Part shown: positions 1 to 12,132 of the stretch, one piece after another
How positions within the stretch are numbered: position 1 is the first letter of the stretch
Layout of the letters: each line of letters starts with the position of its first letter
DNA from: Bryum argenteum
Taxonomy: Eukaryota > Streptophyta > Bryopsida > Bryales > Bryaceae
Direction: 5' to 3'
DNA length: 64,000 nucleotides
Assembly (NCBI GenBank): GCA_037043015.1
Contig: CM073324.1
Coordinates: forward strand, 5,077,413 to 5,141,412
Notes under the pieces: generated by a model
Databases searched by the model: none
Seen by the model: the letters and a program-made list of their open reading frames with translations, nothing else
Told to the model about the DNA's origin: nothing
Program-made: the position numbers and the translations under genes

Positions 1-935
1 GTGCGAAATCATGAAGGCAATTTACCAATGTGTTGTGTAAAAAGAGAGTAATTGGCACACAAGGTGTTGAAACAAAAGTCTTTTAAAGAGCTTGCAAGGC
101 AACTTATCAAAGGTATCATGTCAAACGAGTAGAAATAAATGTTAATAGAAGTGGTGCAATCAAACATGGTGCGAAAGAACCTTTGCGAGTATATAAGGTG
201 TCAAAGATTTGTGCCAGATATAGAATCAAAGCTAGTGTGTAGAGTCAAGCCTAAGAGGCAACTAGTTAAAAGTATTGAACAAGATGTTACAAATTTACAG
301 ATTTCATAATTTCACATGTAGGTTATATTCCAAGAATCACAATCCGTATAGAAATTCCAAATTGGTCACTATCCACATGTTAAGCTCGAAAGGTGTAAAT
401 TTGTAGAGGTCATGCCACCCAAATGTGACACAATAAAATATTAGAGTACAATGATTCATATGCAAATTAAGCATATGCTAAAACCTATACAAATCTATGC
501 CCAAGCACAAAATGTTTCAATCGGTCAAGATAAGAATTTCCTACCCCAATTTTGCATAACACAACTACTTACAAAATGTACAACTCTATTCAACTTACTC
601 TATTACACAACGCAAGCTTCCCAAAGTTCCCAATTGAGCAGTTCCATTGAAAAATGCAAAGTCGTCACTCAATTCTAAGTTGAATGTCTAGAGAGTAGAT
701 CCAATGAATGCGGAGAAGAATTGACAAATCTTTCAAGTCGCCTTCTCTCACAATTCGGAGAGTTCTAAAGAAGACACTTACGCTCTATGTTATACCGAAT
801 AAATAACCAGTTGCTCTTCCAACTTATCCTTCATGTATGATTGACCAACCTTGGTTTGGTAGTGCTCCTCTTCCGGTAATGTGTAATTACTTCTTGAAAC
901 AAGGCAAAAGCTTTGCAAACATCGAATCAAAAATC
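1..935. other. no gene seen
   Basis: AT-rich sequence with only short spurious reading frames. I see no domain, repeat or RNA gene. Confidence 0.6.
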
Positions 936-1320
936 CACCTGAGAGCAGATAGATAGATAGAAACTCCAATCCCTTTCTAAAGGGCCGGCGTGAATGAAGT
1001 GTCCGTTTGTAATGCTAATATCCCAATGGCCACCGGACAAGGGGAAATTGGAACAATACTACTTCCCCCTCTCGAGGGTGGACACTATAACTACGCTAGT
1101 TTCTAGCCTAGTTACTAATGCCTTGAAGATACTTGACATAGTATCCCCCCAAAGGGCTTTGAGGTACCCATACAACAAGGTCCAAAGATCCCACACAATA
1201 GTTGGGTGGACTATAGTGGTGAGCACCACGCCGGCATGGGGAATAGAACCCACGACCTCCTCATTGGGGGCCTAAGCCCTAACCACCAAACCGAGGCTTG
1301 TGATGCCTCACCTGAGAGCA
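936..1320 (-). mobile_element. tRNA-derived SINE with 12-bp target duplication
   Basis: The element itself is 948-1308, read on the minus strand. Its first ~75 bases (from 1308) look like a degenerate tRNA: an A-box-like GGTGGTTAGGGC, then a B-box-like GGTCGTGGGTTCTATTCCCC. A ~270-base tRNA-unrelated body follows, ending in a short (TCTA)n tail at 948-960, a common SINE tail type. The direct repeat CACCTGAGAGCA flanks it perfectly at 936-947 and 1309-1320, as expected of LINE-assisted insertion. Reading frames across 994-1275 are artefacts of this element. The intact duplication suggests a fairly young insertion. The SINE family is not identified. Confidence 0.85.
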
Positions 1321-1530
1321 CACCAACCCGAGATTAAAGAGAAACGATTTCTAAATTTCTCGCACAACTATTTGCAAGATCAACCCCACAATAGGATGAG
1401 AGAATCTAGTTGTGGGCTCATGGACGAAGGCGAATGGAGAAAGATTGCTCGCAGAAGGTTGTTGGCAGAAGGTTGCAGGCACAAGGCGGCTAGAAAAAGC
1501 TTGCTCGAGGAAGGCTAGCGCTAGGCTGCT

Positions 1531-1673
1531 GGCGAAAGGCAAAAGCTAGAGCGGATACAAAAACACGAGGGCCAGGGGACAGTTGGTCAGGACTCTACAA
1601 CATTAACCTTGAAGAAGAAGACGGAGACGTCTTTTATCCAATTGGAATCATGGAAGACGTACGAGTGTAGGAC
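1531..1673 (+). repeat. dispersed repeat, copy 1
   Basis: About 143 bases, clearly similar to 3739-3882 with small indels. Both copies end in the same stretch GGAAGACGTACGAGTGTAGG. The similarity extends patchily upstream (ATTTCTCGCACA at ~1354 and ~3711). The copies lie ~2.2 kb apart in the same orientation, so they could be remains of long terminal repeats or simply two dispersed copies. No retroelement coding is visible between them. Confidence 0.7.
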
Positions 1674-3317
1674 GAGTTTACTATTGATCCCTAAACTACC
1701 ACGGTGTTTTGTGAGCTCCAAACTCCAAAATTGCAATTCCATACCACCTTGTAAACTTTGGAGTGTGAGAATATTTTTTACACTTTTTTGAAACTTTCAA
1801 CCGTATGATCTTAAAGATAAGTATTATTAGAGGTAGTGGCTGAAATTTCAACCGTTGGATCATAGCCATTTGTAAGATCATAACATTCAAATTTGATTCA
1901 ATCTTTTTTCAGCAAACATAGTCGACTTTGTGCAAAGGAAAACATGATGCTTATTACCTTAAACATCTAGCTCATATTTTTTTCCATCTATATAACTAAG
2001 TTGGGCATGCCCATGCAAAATTTAAGACACTCATTTTGCTTTTTGAACCTTCATGCAATTTATTTACTAGTAGAAGGTAGAAATCAAGGATTTGGTAAAA
2101 CATGCACCACGTTTATTGTATATGGTTTAGGGGGAAAATGAACGGCAAGTATATACCTTCTTGAGTTTTTGAAGTTCAAGAAAAAAGAAATTCAAGAAAT
2201 TCCAAAATCTCAAATTTTGGCAAATTTTGAAAGAAAAAATTGTAATATCAAAGAAAACTTTGAATCTAGCTCTTGTAATTTTTGAAGGGTGCCCTTGTAG
2301 GATTGGTAAAAGTTTCAACCTGGGTCACATGGAAACCTAAGTACAAAATCAATCAAGAGAAGATTTCAAAAAAAAAAAAAAAAAAAAAGTTTTTTTATGC
2401 CCGCCCCCAGGCTGAAAACTAAATTTTGCGTTTAAAACCTTCATAGGTGGAGTTTGACTTTGCAAATTTTCCAACATACACCTTGTAGTATAGGGAACAT
2501 TCAGTAAAAATCTTAGGCAAAAATATTACTTTTTACATCTTCACATAGGCTGCCCAAAATCACAAATCTCCTAATCGGAGGCCTTGGTAGTTTAGGGGTT
2601 AAAGGTTTTGAAAATAAACATTACATAAGAGAAATGTTCACTAAGTTGGCTATCAAATGCAGTTGTGAGCTCTTTTATCTAGGTGTGTAGAACTTTCATA
2701 CTTCATAAGTCTCTATAAACAAAAAGACGGTAAAACGTTTTTTATGGTAGTTTGGAGATTAATATTTGGATCAATGAGCCTTGAGTATTGAGATGGCATG
2801 GGTAATCCCTTAAAGCTCTCACCACCAAAATTTTGTAACAAGGGTCACGAGTCATTTACTTTGTCAAATACTAAAACGTCAACTTTTGCAGTTAAGAACG
2901 GGTATTTACATCTATGCGGACATCAACAAATGAATTGGAAAAATATGATAGTTATGAACTGTCACTCTTTTCTTTTAGACCCAATAATAAACAAAACAAA
3001 ATAAAATAAAAATAAACACTTCTCTCAAGTTGCAAAGATTCATTTAACCCCAAGTCTTCACATTAGAAGTCTAAAAAGAGGCTTAACAAGGCTCGGAAGG
3101 AAGCATTAAAGTAAGAACATGAATGCTATATAGAACCCGGAGTGCCGAACCATCTCGAGAACTTCTTACTAAGAGTGAAGCAAGTTGGAATGCGACAAAA
3201 GTGCACAACGGATATTGCAATTGATTGGTTTCTTTGCAACTATTGAGAGACCGGGTCAAATCCAACTGCAAGAGGGCAACAAAAGAATATGGAGAAAACG
3301 TCAACAAAGGGCAACTG
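1674..3317. other. no gene seen; poly-A run
   Basis: Low-complexity AT-rich DNA with a 21-base A run at about 2368-2388. No reading frame here looks like a protein. Confidence 0.5.
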
Positions 3318-3373
3318 GTACGCTTGATCAGAAGCCATACGGTTAGTACGCTTGATTAGAAGCCATACGGTTG
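3318..3373 (+). repeat. 28-bp tandem duplication
   Basis: Two adjacent copies of a 28-base unit (GTACGCTTGATCAGAAGCCA... and its one-mismatch second copy). Confidence 0.85.
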
Positions 3374-3738
3374 ATGCAAACTACGAGAGACTCCGCATCG
3401 GAGAGCAGTGGGTGAGCGGAAACAAGAACGCTAGGGTTGGAGTCTTGGCTCTCTCTGGTGAGCAGCTTACAACTTCAAGTGGGCCCAAAGTCACAAAAAA
3501 GCACGACACCATGCTTGGAGTGCAATGTTGAATCAAGAGCAGGGGCCAATGCTTGTTGGAACTTGCATCGCCAAGCCATTCCGAGAACGTCTTACAAACG
3601 GTGTGAGCAAATTAATAGTCGATATGAGTGCACACCCACCGAAGATTGGAGAAATACGATTTCTCAATTTGAGTGCATATCCACATAAGATTGGAGAATA
3701 TGATTTCTTAATTTCTCGCACAGCGCTTTCGGCCAGCT

Positions 3739-3882
3739 GGCGAAAGGCGAGAGCTAGAGCAGATACAAAAACACGAGGGCCAGGGGACAAGTTCACTTGG
3801 TCCTTTACAACATTAACTTGAAGACGAAAACGGAGATGTTCTTGGTCCAATTGGAATCATGGAAGACGTACGAGTGTAGGAC
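3739..3882 (+). repeat. dispersed repeat, copy 2
   Basis: Second copy of the repeat at 1531-1673, same orientation. See that entry. Confidence 0.7.
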
Positions 3883-4924
3883 AACTCGACTGTGAAAGGT
3901 TTTGAAAATAAACAGTACATGTGGGAAATTTATGATAAATTTTAATTTCTAATTACTACTGAAACAAAAAACTTTGAGAATCACTAAAATCTCTGCAGCG
4001 CACTCTTGGGATTATAGGACGCAGCCCTTCAAAAGTGAATAAATTCTTTAGATTGGGTCATTGCGTGAGATGGAAATCAGTAGAGGAATCATACAAACGA
4101 GAGGTCACTGCAAAAAGAATTTGAAAAAAATTAATTTCTGCCCTTGTTGGCCATCTCGTGCTCGCAAGAAATATATCTGAATCTTGAACTTGCTTTTTGA
4201 GTATCTAGGGGGAACGCTTTAGAGCTTATAACTCTTGTCAAATTTTGTTGCATACTATCGCCGTTCAAAATTACCTCCATAATATCACCGCTCAAAATCA
4301 CCTTCATTAACTTTTATGACCTTCGTAATATCACCAATCGAAAAAACCTTCAATTGTACGCAGAATGGAATTCATGTGCACGTGAATGCGGAGCACGTAA
4401 GTTCAATTGTGATTCCAGTCGATCGGTTCGACGTCGGATCCATTTTCTGCTGCCAGGCCTTCACGAGGCGGGGAGTTTCACGAGGCACGGAGATTTCGAT
4501 GCAGCAAGCGGAACGTGGAACCAATCTGGTGCTGTTTCTAGTGTCAAAGTTTCGCCAGCGTGGTGAAATTGCTGCTTCTCGTCGTTTCGATTGAAGTAAG
4601 CTGGATATGGAGTTCATATGTGAGATTTGTAAATGTAGTTGCAAACCATTTATCGTTTTGCTCGTAGTGTTCGGTAGTTGTTGCCATTTTCAAATCACTC
4701 ACGACCTGTTATATACGCAGCTCTGTTGGAGGTCGACAATACGTGACTTCACTCGGCCGAACGATCTCACTTGTGTGGAACTATATCGCTGCAGTTTCTG
4801 GTGAGATTTCCTTCCATCAAATGTACAGTCACGAACGGAGATCGCGAGCTGTGGTTGAGGTGCTAGTTTCAGATGTGGTCATGCTCGTCGTCTGGCATGA
4901 TGATTGTTTTGTGTACAGAATTGA

Positions 4925-5410
4925 TTGATGAGAATGGCGGAACCGCCGGAGGATAGTCATGCGTTCAGGGTGTTTATCTACATTATCTTCGACTGGTTCC
5001 GGGAGAGGTTGATCAGGCATCTTCCTCCAGACGACGGGACCCCGGAATACTGCGGGAGAATCGGGAGATGGGTTATTGGTGGAGGCAGCCGGTTCGATAG
5101 GACCACGGAGGTCATCGACAATCGGCACTACAACATAGAATCCTCGATAGAGTATGAAAGAGGGCCCATACTGGAGTCTCTCATTGTGCACTGGCTGCCG
5201 CATTTGGACCCGCAGTCTCTGCAGCCCATCCCCACCACCAACCATTTCGTGAGCGGACTCTTCGAATTGCCGAATTTTAGCGGCCTTTACCGCATGATAT
5301 GCGAAATCGATGTGAATTATCAGTATCTTATTAGCATGAAAATCATGTTTACATCGTTCGTAACTCAGAATTCAGTGTATCTTCATCTGCCGGGCAGGTG
5401 CCATGTTTGA
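4925..5410 (+). CDS. hypothetical protein or exon, unrecognised
   Basis: A 161-codon open frame starting with two ATGs. The composition is protein-like: an early hydrophobic/aromatic segment (FIYIIFDWF), then a charged middle containing GRWVIGGGS. The last ~25 residues look less like coding sequence, and a GATGTGAATT near 5310 could be a splice donor, so this may be one exon of a larger gene. I recognise no domain. The surrounding DNA has no RNA-processing signals I can defend. It could equally be a chance open frame in a decayed gene. Confidence 0.25.
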   Translation: MMRMAEPPEDSHAFRVFIYIIFDWFRERLIRHLPPDDGTPEYCGRIGRWVIGGGSRFDRTTEVIDNRHYNIESSIEYERGPILESLIVHWLPHLDPQSLQPIPTTNHFVSGLFELPNFSGLYRMICEIDVNYQYLISMKIMFTSFVTQNSVYLHLPGRCHV

Positions 5411-6009
5411 TTCATATTGAATCATAGAATCAGTTTTATGTGGACTTCAATCGTGATGTACAGTGCATTCTCTGGAACTATAATGAGACATCTGAGCCCG
5501 GATTAAGCATTGTCAAGATAGAGTTTTGGATTTTCTTGCACTCTTTACATATTTGTGTTTCACTTTCAGGAATGAACTGCAGTCGTATATGTACTTCCTC
5601 TTAAACTCCTGAAGTTCCCTGTCGCTTAATAAACCCAAGCATACAATCAAAGCCAGAAAGAAAATCATCAACACTGTTTCGCATCAAGAATCCCTCGACT
5701 AATTTCTCATTCCGCTCAAAAGTCCCAAGATCTTTGTACCCAGAATGTAAAAAAGAGATGGAATTACTGTACACTGTAACTGTCAACCTCAGTTCGTACA
5801 AGCGGCTTTGCCGAGACTGCTGGGTCAGCTAGCGCAATTGGATCTCTCCACTCCATCCCTTACAGAGGCCAATTTTCACCTCAAGTATTCGTGATCGCAA
5901 CTTGATTGTCGATTGTCTCTGTACATAAATTGACCATCGACGTGAGTTTCGAGTGTGATTTTCGAGATATGAGTTTCGAGTTTCGACATACGGCGCCGCT
6001 CAACGGCTC

Positions 6010-7637
6010 CTACTCGTTGTCTGCATGGGCCTCGTGAGTATCGCGACCCGCATTGTCGACCTCGTCGACGAGCTTTCCTCCGCCGGCTGCTTCAACAATT
6101 TCAGTGTCACCAATCTCATCCTCCCGCCTGCCATCTCCTCGACGATTGTATCTCTTTTTCCCTCTTTGCAATCCGTAGTTGGCAGCCTGCATGAGAAGCT
6201 CACGCGGCCAAAGTATTTCTTCCAAGCCACCTCCTTGCTCACCATCTGATCGACCTTCTTCTGCAAGTTCACTTTCTGAAGTTGATTCATTGTCACGTCG
6301 TTGTTCTTGGGAGGCGAGATATTGTGCATCAAAGTCCACTTCCATATCATGAATTGTCACAAGTTCGACACCTTCCAGTCCAAGATCTGGAAGTTCGTGC
6401 AGTGAAGCAGTTATGTGCACTTCATCATTAGGTGTCTGTGTGGGAGGAGATGTGGGAGGGGTAGGTTCTAGGATCAACCTAGAGCTTCTTCTTACTTGGA
6501 TTCCGTCCCACTCCATCTGATCACACAAGATTAGAAATTCATGCATTAGAAGTTTTGTGAATGTCATGGAATGGAAATTTTATTGACATGAAATCATGGA
6601 AGTGATTTACCTCTTTCGATAACTTCCATGGTTTTCGTGGTGCCATGTTTTTGGTCAGGCCAAATCGACCTTAAAATTTCAAGGAATTCTTCCTCGAACA
6701 CCTCCTTTTCTCTAAACCCTAAGATATCTTGTCTGTAAAAATGGTGTATGTAATTGTTGGATTCCGGCTCCTTTGGCCACTTTCTAGTTTTCTTGCGAAC
6801 TGGTAAGCTACGTAGATAGATCGGATCAATGAGACGCACTAAACTCTGAATCAGATCTAAACAAAGTTGCTTCTTCCGTGCCCATGCAACAAGCTGATCT
6901 GCAAAGGTAGACTCTCCGCTGCTGCCGCATTCAAGATTGGATGCCCGACGCTTCACCTGATGATCTAATCTTGCTCTCGAAGATTGCTCCAGGACGGTGG
7001 CCAAGCCGGGGGCTCTCGAGCTTCCTACCGAGATTCCTTCTGGGTCGACGCTCGCAACCACGCTGACAGTCAGGTTCGCTCCTGGATCCGTCGTTGGTAG
7101 AGATGTCGCGCCGTTGTAGAGCTCGGCACTCGCAGCCAGGTTCGCAGTCGGGTTCTTGAGAGGTCGGCAGTTGAGATTCTCCGCTATCAGTTCGCAGCCG
7201 CCGTTGTGGAGCTCGACACTCGCAACCTCCTCATCTCGGACTCCTAGCCGGCAGTCAGGTCCTCCTACAGCGGCGACCCTCCCCACTTGCTGATCAGTGA
7301 CTACACGTTGTAGATCCGTTGAGTCGATGGACCCAATCTCAGTTATCGGCCTGCGATCGGCAGCGTTCCCCGCAGCACCTGCCGGCAACTTTTGCAGCAA
7401 CCTCCGGCGGCCTACTCTTGATTCCAGGCTCCAGCAGTCACCAACCACAGCGTCGCTCAAGCTTCCTTGATGCTCTGCGCACTTGCATCGACCCTCACAG
7501 GGACTCGGTTGACATTTGCACAAGTAAAGCTCACAATGTACTGTCGATTTTCCTCTCTCAGATCGCTTGTGTACAACGGTAGTTTTAGATAAATCTAGCT
7601 TGGGACCTAAACCAATGTCATGAATTTCAACATTCAC
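6010..7637 (-). CDS. possible two-exon gene, unrecognised
   Basis: Two minus-strand open frames line up as exons. The first (about 7637-6600) encodes ~340 residues, including a Cys-rich segment (CKCQPSPCEGRCKC) and a basic, aromatic C-terminal part. It runs into a donor-like GAG|GTAAAT near 6598. The second (about 6527-6010) follows an acceptor-like TGTGATCAG and encodes ~170 acidic, low-complexity residues. The frame across the junction is not resolved, because the simplest splice changes phase. A stop lies just upstream near 7690, so the 5' end is uncertain. No domain is recognised; it may be transposon cargo. Confidence 0.3.
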
Positions 7638-7699
7638 AGGATTGCAATGTGCACTGTAATTGGTATTGTTGTAAGGAACACAAGCACCGTTCTATGCCA

Positions 7700-8290
7700 A
7701 ACTAATGTTTGTCATGATGTAGAATAGATTGCATGAGAATATTGCAAATTTTGTTTGAATTCAAACAATGCAATGATAAATACTTTTGAGAAGTGCACAT
7801 TCACTAACTTGTCAGTAATCAGGGGCTAACGGATTTACTGTTAGAATGGTAGGTGACTGCCATCATTGCAAGCCCCATTATTGTAATCCAGGGTTATGCA
7901 AAAACCCATCCCAAAGGACCTGCCCTTTGCCAATCCTTTCCCCTGACCTTCATGGCCGCCCGCTGTACGACCTCACTCCTCATTGGTGCAGAAGGCAACC
8001 CGATCTGCCCCAGTTGGGGTCCAAAAGTAAAGCATACTCCCAAAAATTCTAGAATTGGAATCTATCTTCAAAATTTTTACCACACAAACTATGTAGTATA
8101 AAGAACCTCCTGTGAAAATTGTGGCCTCAAATAATAATTTTAAGTCACTCAACGAAAGTGCCCAAAACAGCAAAAAGCCATTTCGGCTTTCTTGGGTCTT
8201 TAGGGGTTAATCGTGGTTCAAAAAATGACCCAATCTCATTGAGAAAATTTTAGCTCTTCGTTGACCCCAAATGCGATCGTCAACGTTCCA
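7700..8290. other. no gene seen
   Basis: Intergenic AT-rich sequence. Nothing supportable. Confidence 0.5.
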
Positions 8291-9527
8291 CTAGCGAAAT
8301 ATAGTCATTTGCAGTGCGACGTCGTCCGACAAGAACATGACACCAACATCAGTATCTCCAAGAACATTCTCGTTGCAAGCTTCATCTGGAAGGCAGACTT
8401 GAATTATTGCCTTGCCGAAGCAGGATAGATCTTCATTCAGCATGTCACAGCACTTGTTTCTCCACAGTGGTCGGTCGAGACATAGAGGATCGGATTCCGG
8501 ACCTGCATCGTCATCAGTGTCGCTTAACGACAGGGCTGTGTGCTCAACTGCATCCGATGTTCGATGTCCTTCCGAACCAACGCTAGGGCAAGAAGAACGA
8601 TGCTGGGGTGATACGGGGCTGAAGTCGATGTCCGCACATGTAGGGGGAGAAGGATTTCCAATTTGCACACGAGAGTTGGTTGAGGACCAACCATCATCGC
8701 TACGCTCGGAATATGAATGACCTTGCGCTGGAAACGGGTGACCGGGACTGCCACAACAATTGGCAGAGGGTGGAGAGTCGAAGAGTTCCGCACCTTGATC
8801 CTCCAGCTTTACCTTTTCCAAGGATGGCGGTGTCGACTGGCAGCCGATGGGTGTGAGATCCGTGATCTGGATGGGTCGAACCTTGTATCCACTCCAGAGG
8901 ATGTTGTGCCTAAGACAGTCACCAAGCGAAGAGAAAGCTGGATCCTTGCAATAAGCAGGAAGGCCTACAAAGTCCTTACATATTTTTAAAAGCTGAACAA
9001 CCACAAAGAAGCTGTGTGGAACGCGGTATCCCTCCCAAGTGCCTTTTGAGGAGCACTCGACAATGAGTCCCACTCCTGCGCACTGATAGTCAGATTGGTC
9101 TACGTGCAGAAGCGTGACCTCCATGTTCATAGTAAGGGTGAGGAACACATCGATAGGCTTCTCCTCGATACCTTCTGCTAGCCGATAGGCTTTGGAACCG
9201 AATCTACTTCATTCATAAAAGGCCTCACATATCGCTCTTCCCACACAATTCGTCTACCAACGCAGTGACTAAGAAGCTTGAGATCGTCAGTGGGAAATGG
9301 TAGAGCCATCTCGATATTGCTTGCAATATCCAGAACGTGCACCTCAAGAAAAGACGGGTCATGAGGAGCATTTTTTTTAAAATTACAGCCCGACCGGCAT
9401 AGTACAATCCTGAGTGGGTTAACGCGATAACGACGCCCTTAGCCAGCATCCATCTACCACATCCCCCATTTCTTGTGAAGGAGTCAATGGATTCAGTGTC
9501 CAGAACCGATGGCATGTGACGCTTCAT
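8291..9527 (-). pseudogene. broken gene downstream of palindrome array, unrecognised
   Basis: The likely ATG is at 9527, directly after the palindrome array at 9530-9850. The protein-like sequence must switch frame twice: once at an 8-base T run on the plus strand (9371-9378) and once near 9170-9182, where one frame ends at a TAG and another continues. The combined product would be roughly 400 residues, with a hydrophobic/aromatic N-terminal half and a Ser/Pro/Asp-rich, Cys-containing C-terminal half ending at 8291. No known domain is recognised. Its position beside an array suggests cargo of a second mobile element that uses a different palindrome. Confidence 0.45.
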
Positions 9528-9529
9528 TT

Positions 9530-9850
9530 CCCTATTGGCTAGCAGCCGATACATGTAGAAATACTGCTCTGCGAGATTGCACAGCTGGTATTGGCTGGCA
9601 GCCGATACATGTAGAAGTATTGCTCTGCGAGAGTGCAGAGATGGTATCGGCTGGCAACCAATAAAGTTACAAGTGCTGCTATGTGAGAGTGCACAGCTAC
9701 TATCGGCTGACAACGAATAAAGTAAATCTTGGAGTCTCTATCGGTTGGTCAGAAACATATATCGGCTGGTCAGACTTACAGGCGTAGGATACAGCAGGAT
9801 GTAACAGTATATATATCGGCTGCTGAACGGACGTTATTGGCTGGCGTCCG
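9530..9850. repeat. palindrome array, type 2 (ATCGGCTGGCAGCCGAT)
   Basis: Three to four tandem units of ~59 bases occupy 9535-9715. Each contains TATTGGCTGGCAGCCGATAC or a variant, followed by a TACATGTAG and CTGCTCTGCGAGAGTGCA stretch. More isolated half-sites lie near 9738, 9760, 9815 and 9834. The core is an imperfect inverted repeat (ATCGGCTG / CAGCCGAT). The array lies just upstream of the broken minus-strand gene at 9527. Confidence 0.85.
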
Positions 9851-10499
9851 ACAACAAATAAGAAAACTACACTGTTAAAGGCTGTTGCTTGCAGATTCAA
9901 TATTATCCAGTAAAATTAAAGAATATAAATTGTAAAGATATCTAAGTTGTCCAGATAAAAAGCACATGCTCGAATATTCTACGTGAACACAAAGTGGAAA
10001 TGAAAATATCAGTGAAATTAGTAGAGACGACTTGAGAATGCCTGAAAATCAGGAGGAGAGCAAGACAGCAGGACAACATGAATGTGAGCGTGAAATGAGA
10101 GAAATGCGAGTGAATGGGTAGTCTAGGCCTACTTCCATAAGCTATTGGCGCCCGAATCAAGAAAATTTTAAACATAAAGAAGCCGTTGATTTGAATTGAG
10201 AGCGGGACAATCTCGCTCTCCTTCTGATTGAGAGCGGCACAATCTCGCTCATTGATTCGTGACGTTTTGGCGGCGGGCAGGAGGATCTTTTAGCAGGCAC
10301 CTCTTCGGGAGCAGCGCATGGTCGCGGGCAGCAAGGCCGTCATTACGACAGTGACCGGAGCTGTCATGATGGAGGGAGGGGGTAACACCCCCATTCCCTC
10401 CCATTTTTGGCTCATTCTCATTCTTGTCGTTAGCGCTCCTCCCCTCTCCTCTCTCCCCTCCTCTTGTCTTACAGCCTTAAGATAGAATTTATTTTAAAC
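9851..10499. other. spacer between type 2 palindrome arrays
   Basis: No gene seen. A short tandem duplication (~32 bases) with GAGAGCGG...CTCGCTC hairpins lies at about 10196-10250. Confidence 0.5.
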
Positions 10500-11420
10500 T
10501 CGGTTTTGCGATCCGTTGCCTGCCGATATTGGAGCCTGGCTGCCAGCCGACGTGCATTATACAACCGCAGCCAATATACGGAGTGAACCAACTAATAGAG
10601 GACTGCGTGGAATCGTCATCAGCCAATATCCGAATCACAGCAGCAGACACATCTACACAGACGCGGAGATGGCTGAATCTGCAAGGTAAGATACTGAGAT
10701 ACTCCTAGCCTGTATGGTTCACTTATATCGGCTGGCAGCCGATAGATGTGTATGATGTGTATATATCTGATGACAAACAATAACCAGTGTCACTACCACA
10801 TATTGTCTTGATGAGATGTAATTCAACATCTATTTTAGCATAGACTATCTTCATTTTGCTTAACAGGTAATATGTCTTTACGTACAAAATTTTAAGACTA
10901 TGAATTCAAAAATGATTGACACTTTGTGACTCTGTCGGCCGGCAGTTGATACTTGTTATGCTCTCAGCCGACAAACATAGTGAACACCTTATTGAGGCGA
11001 TAGGTAATGTAAGCTAATTATCTGTTAGGATGATAATAATTGTTAATAACCTAATGTATTTCTTCATAGACTTAACAAATGATATCATTGTGAGCCAATA
11101 TGTAGTTATTATATCCGATAGGTGTCAGTCTCACTGTTGGCTCGCAGCCAAAAAAATTCTGGATACCTTACCGAATTGGAGACATAAAAGCTGAGTATTA
11201 AGCGCATGCGCTTAAATATCTCCAACAACTTATACGTAGTTATAGGCTTATTTATGGATATAGTCGTAGCTGAAATTATGTATGATGACACTCTTCTATC
11301 GGCTGCCAGCCGATAATGTTTGGTTTATCGGTTGCCTGCCGATATAGTTTATCCTTGTTTATCGGCTTTTATACGATATCTTGTAGACCGATACACTGCT
11401 AGATTATCGGCTGACAGCCA
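10500..11420. repeat. palindrome array, type 2, second block
   Basis: Dispersed copies of the type 2 palindrome and half-sites occur near 10505-10550, 10726 (TATCGGCTGGCAGCCGATA, a perfect hairpin around one central base), 10936, 10964, 11298 (ATCGGCTGCCAGCCGAT), 11325, 11360 and 11401. The block lies upstream of the plus-strand reading frame that the giant hAT element interrupts. With the 9.5-kb block it resembles a two-sided promoter or transposon subterminal region. Confidence 0.8.
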
Positions 11421-11588
11421 ACATGTTCTGACATGACCTTCCCTTTTTCAAGAAGCCGGGACTTCTGGAGAAGATGCTCGGTGATAGCCTCGCCCTTACT
11501 GACGTTACTACAGGCAGAATCGTGCCGCGCGCTGCCTGATTGGCAAACCCAACAATAGAAGAATGGGGCCTCACCTGGAGAGTGTAGG
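11421..11588 (+). pseudogene. left part of gene interrupted by the giant hAT element
   Basis: A plus-strand frame reads protein-like through KKPGLLEKMLGDSLAL and, after one in-frame stop, PTIEEWGLTW. It ends exactly at the 8-bp target duplication (11581-11588). The same frame resumes at 46,873 with RVQASGRVEIACSV once the giant element and one duplication copy are removed. The start codon is uncertain. The gene lies downstream of a type 2 palindrome array. The product is unrecognised. Confidence 0.55.
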
Positions 11589-11610
11589 CAGGGTTGTCTT
11601 ATTAGACACA
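11581..11610 (+). repeat. target duplication and left terminal inverted repeat of the giant hAT
   Basis: The duplication AGTGTAGG is at 11581-11588, followed by the terminal repeat CAGGGTTGTCTTATTAGACA(CA) at 11589-11610. Its partner is at 46851-46880. Confidence 0.88.
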
Positions 11611-11799
11611 ATTTTGGGAATGTCTGTCTGATTTGTCGTATTGGACATGTCTGTTAGACGTCGAGTCGACGAAAATGTCGACCGTACCAAAAATTACATA
11701 GTAAAAAACTTGCTGAGATTTACCTTGAGGTAAAAAGCTATTTTCCTACGTGGCGTAGGGTTGGTAATGACGTGGAAAATCAAAATACACGTCACAGTG

Positions 11800-12132
11800 G
11801 GCGACCGCCGGTGGCGACCTCGCTAGGCGACTGACGGTCGCACCGTGGCGAACGTCGGTCGCCTACTGCGACAGCCGATCGCCCTGGCTGCCGCGAGAAG
11901 GCGACCGGCGGTCCAGTATGGAGACCGGCGGTCGCCCTGGCAACCGCTAGTAGACGACCGCCGGTCCAGTACTGAGCGACCGACGATCGCCCAGGGCGAT
12001 CAACGGTCGCTTATAGCGATCGGCGGTCGCCCTGGCAACCGCTATTAGGCGACCGCCGGTCTAGTACTTAGCGACCGACAATCGCCCAGGGCGATCGTCG
12101 GTCGCTTATGGCTATCGGCGGTCGCCCTGGGG
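11800..12132. repeat. type 1 palindrome array, left end of the giant hAT
   Basis: About a dozen copies of GCGACCGCCGGTCGC-like palindromes and variants (GCGACCGACGATCGCCC, GCGATCGGCGGTCGCC, GCGATCGTCGGTCGC) starting ~210 bp inside the left terminus. hAT transposases are known to bind subterminal repeats, so this is a candidate transposase-binding region. It is downstream of the transposase 3' end, so here it is terminal rather than promoter-proximal. Confidence 0.85.

Noticed and set aside
1235-1308. A functional tRNA gene on the minus strand
   Set aside because: The tRNA-like head cannot form a full cloverleaf by eye, its boxes are degenerate, and it is joined to a SINE body with target duplications.
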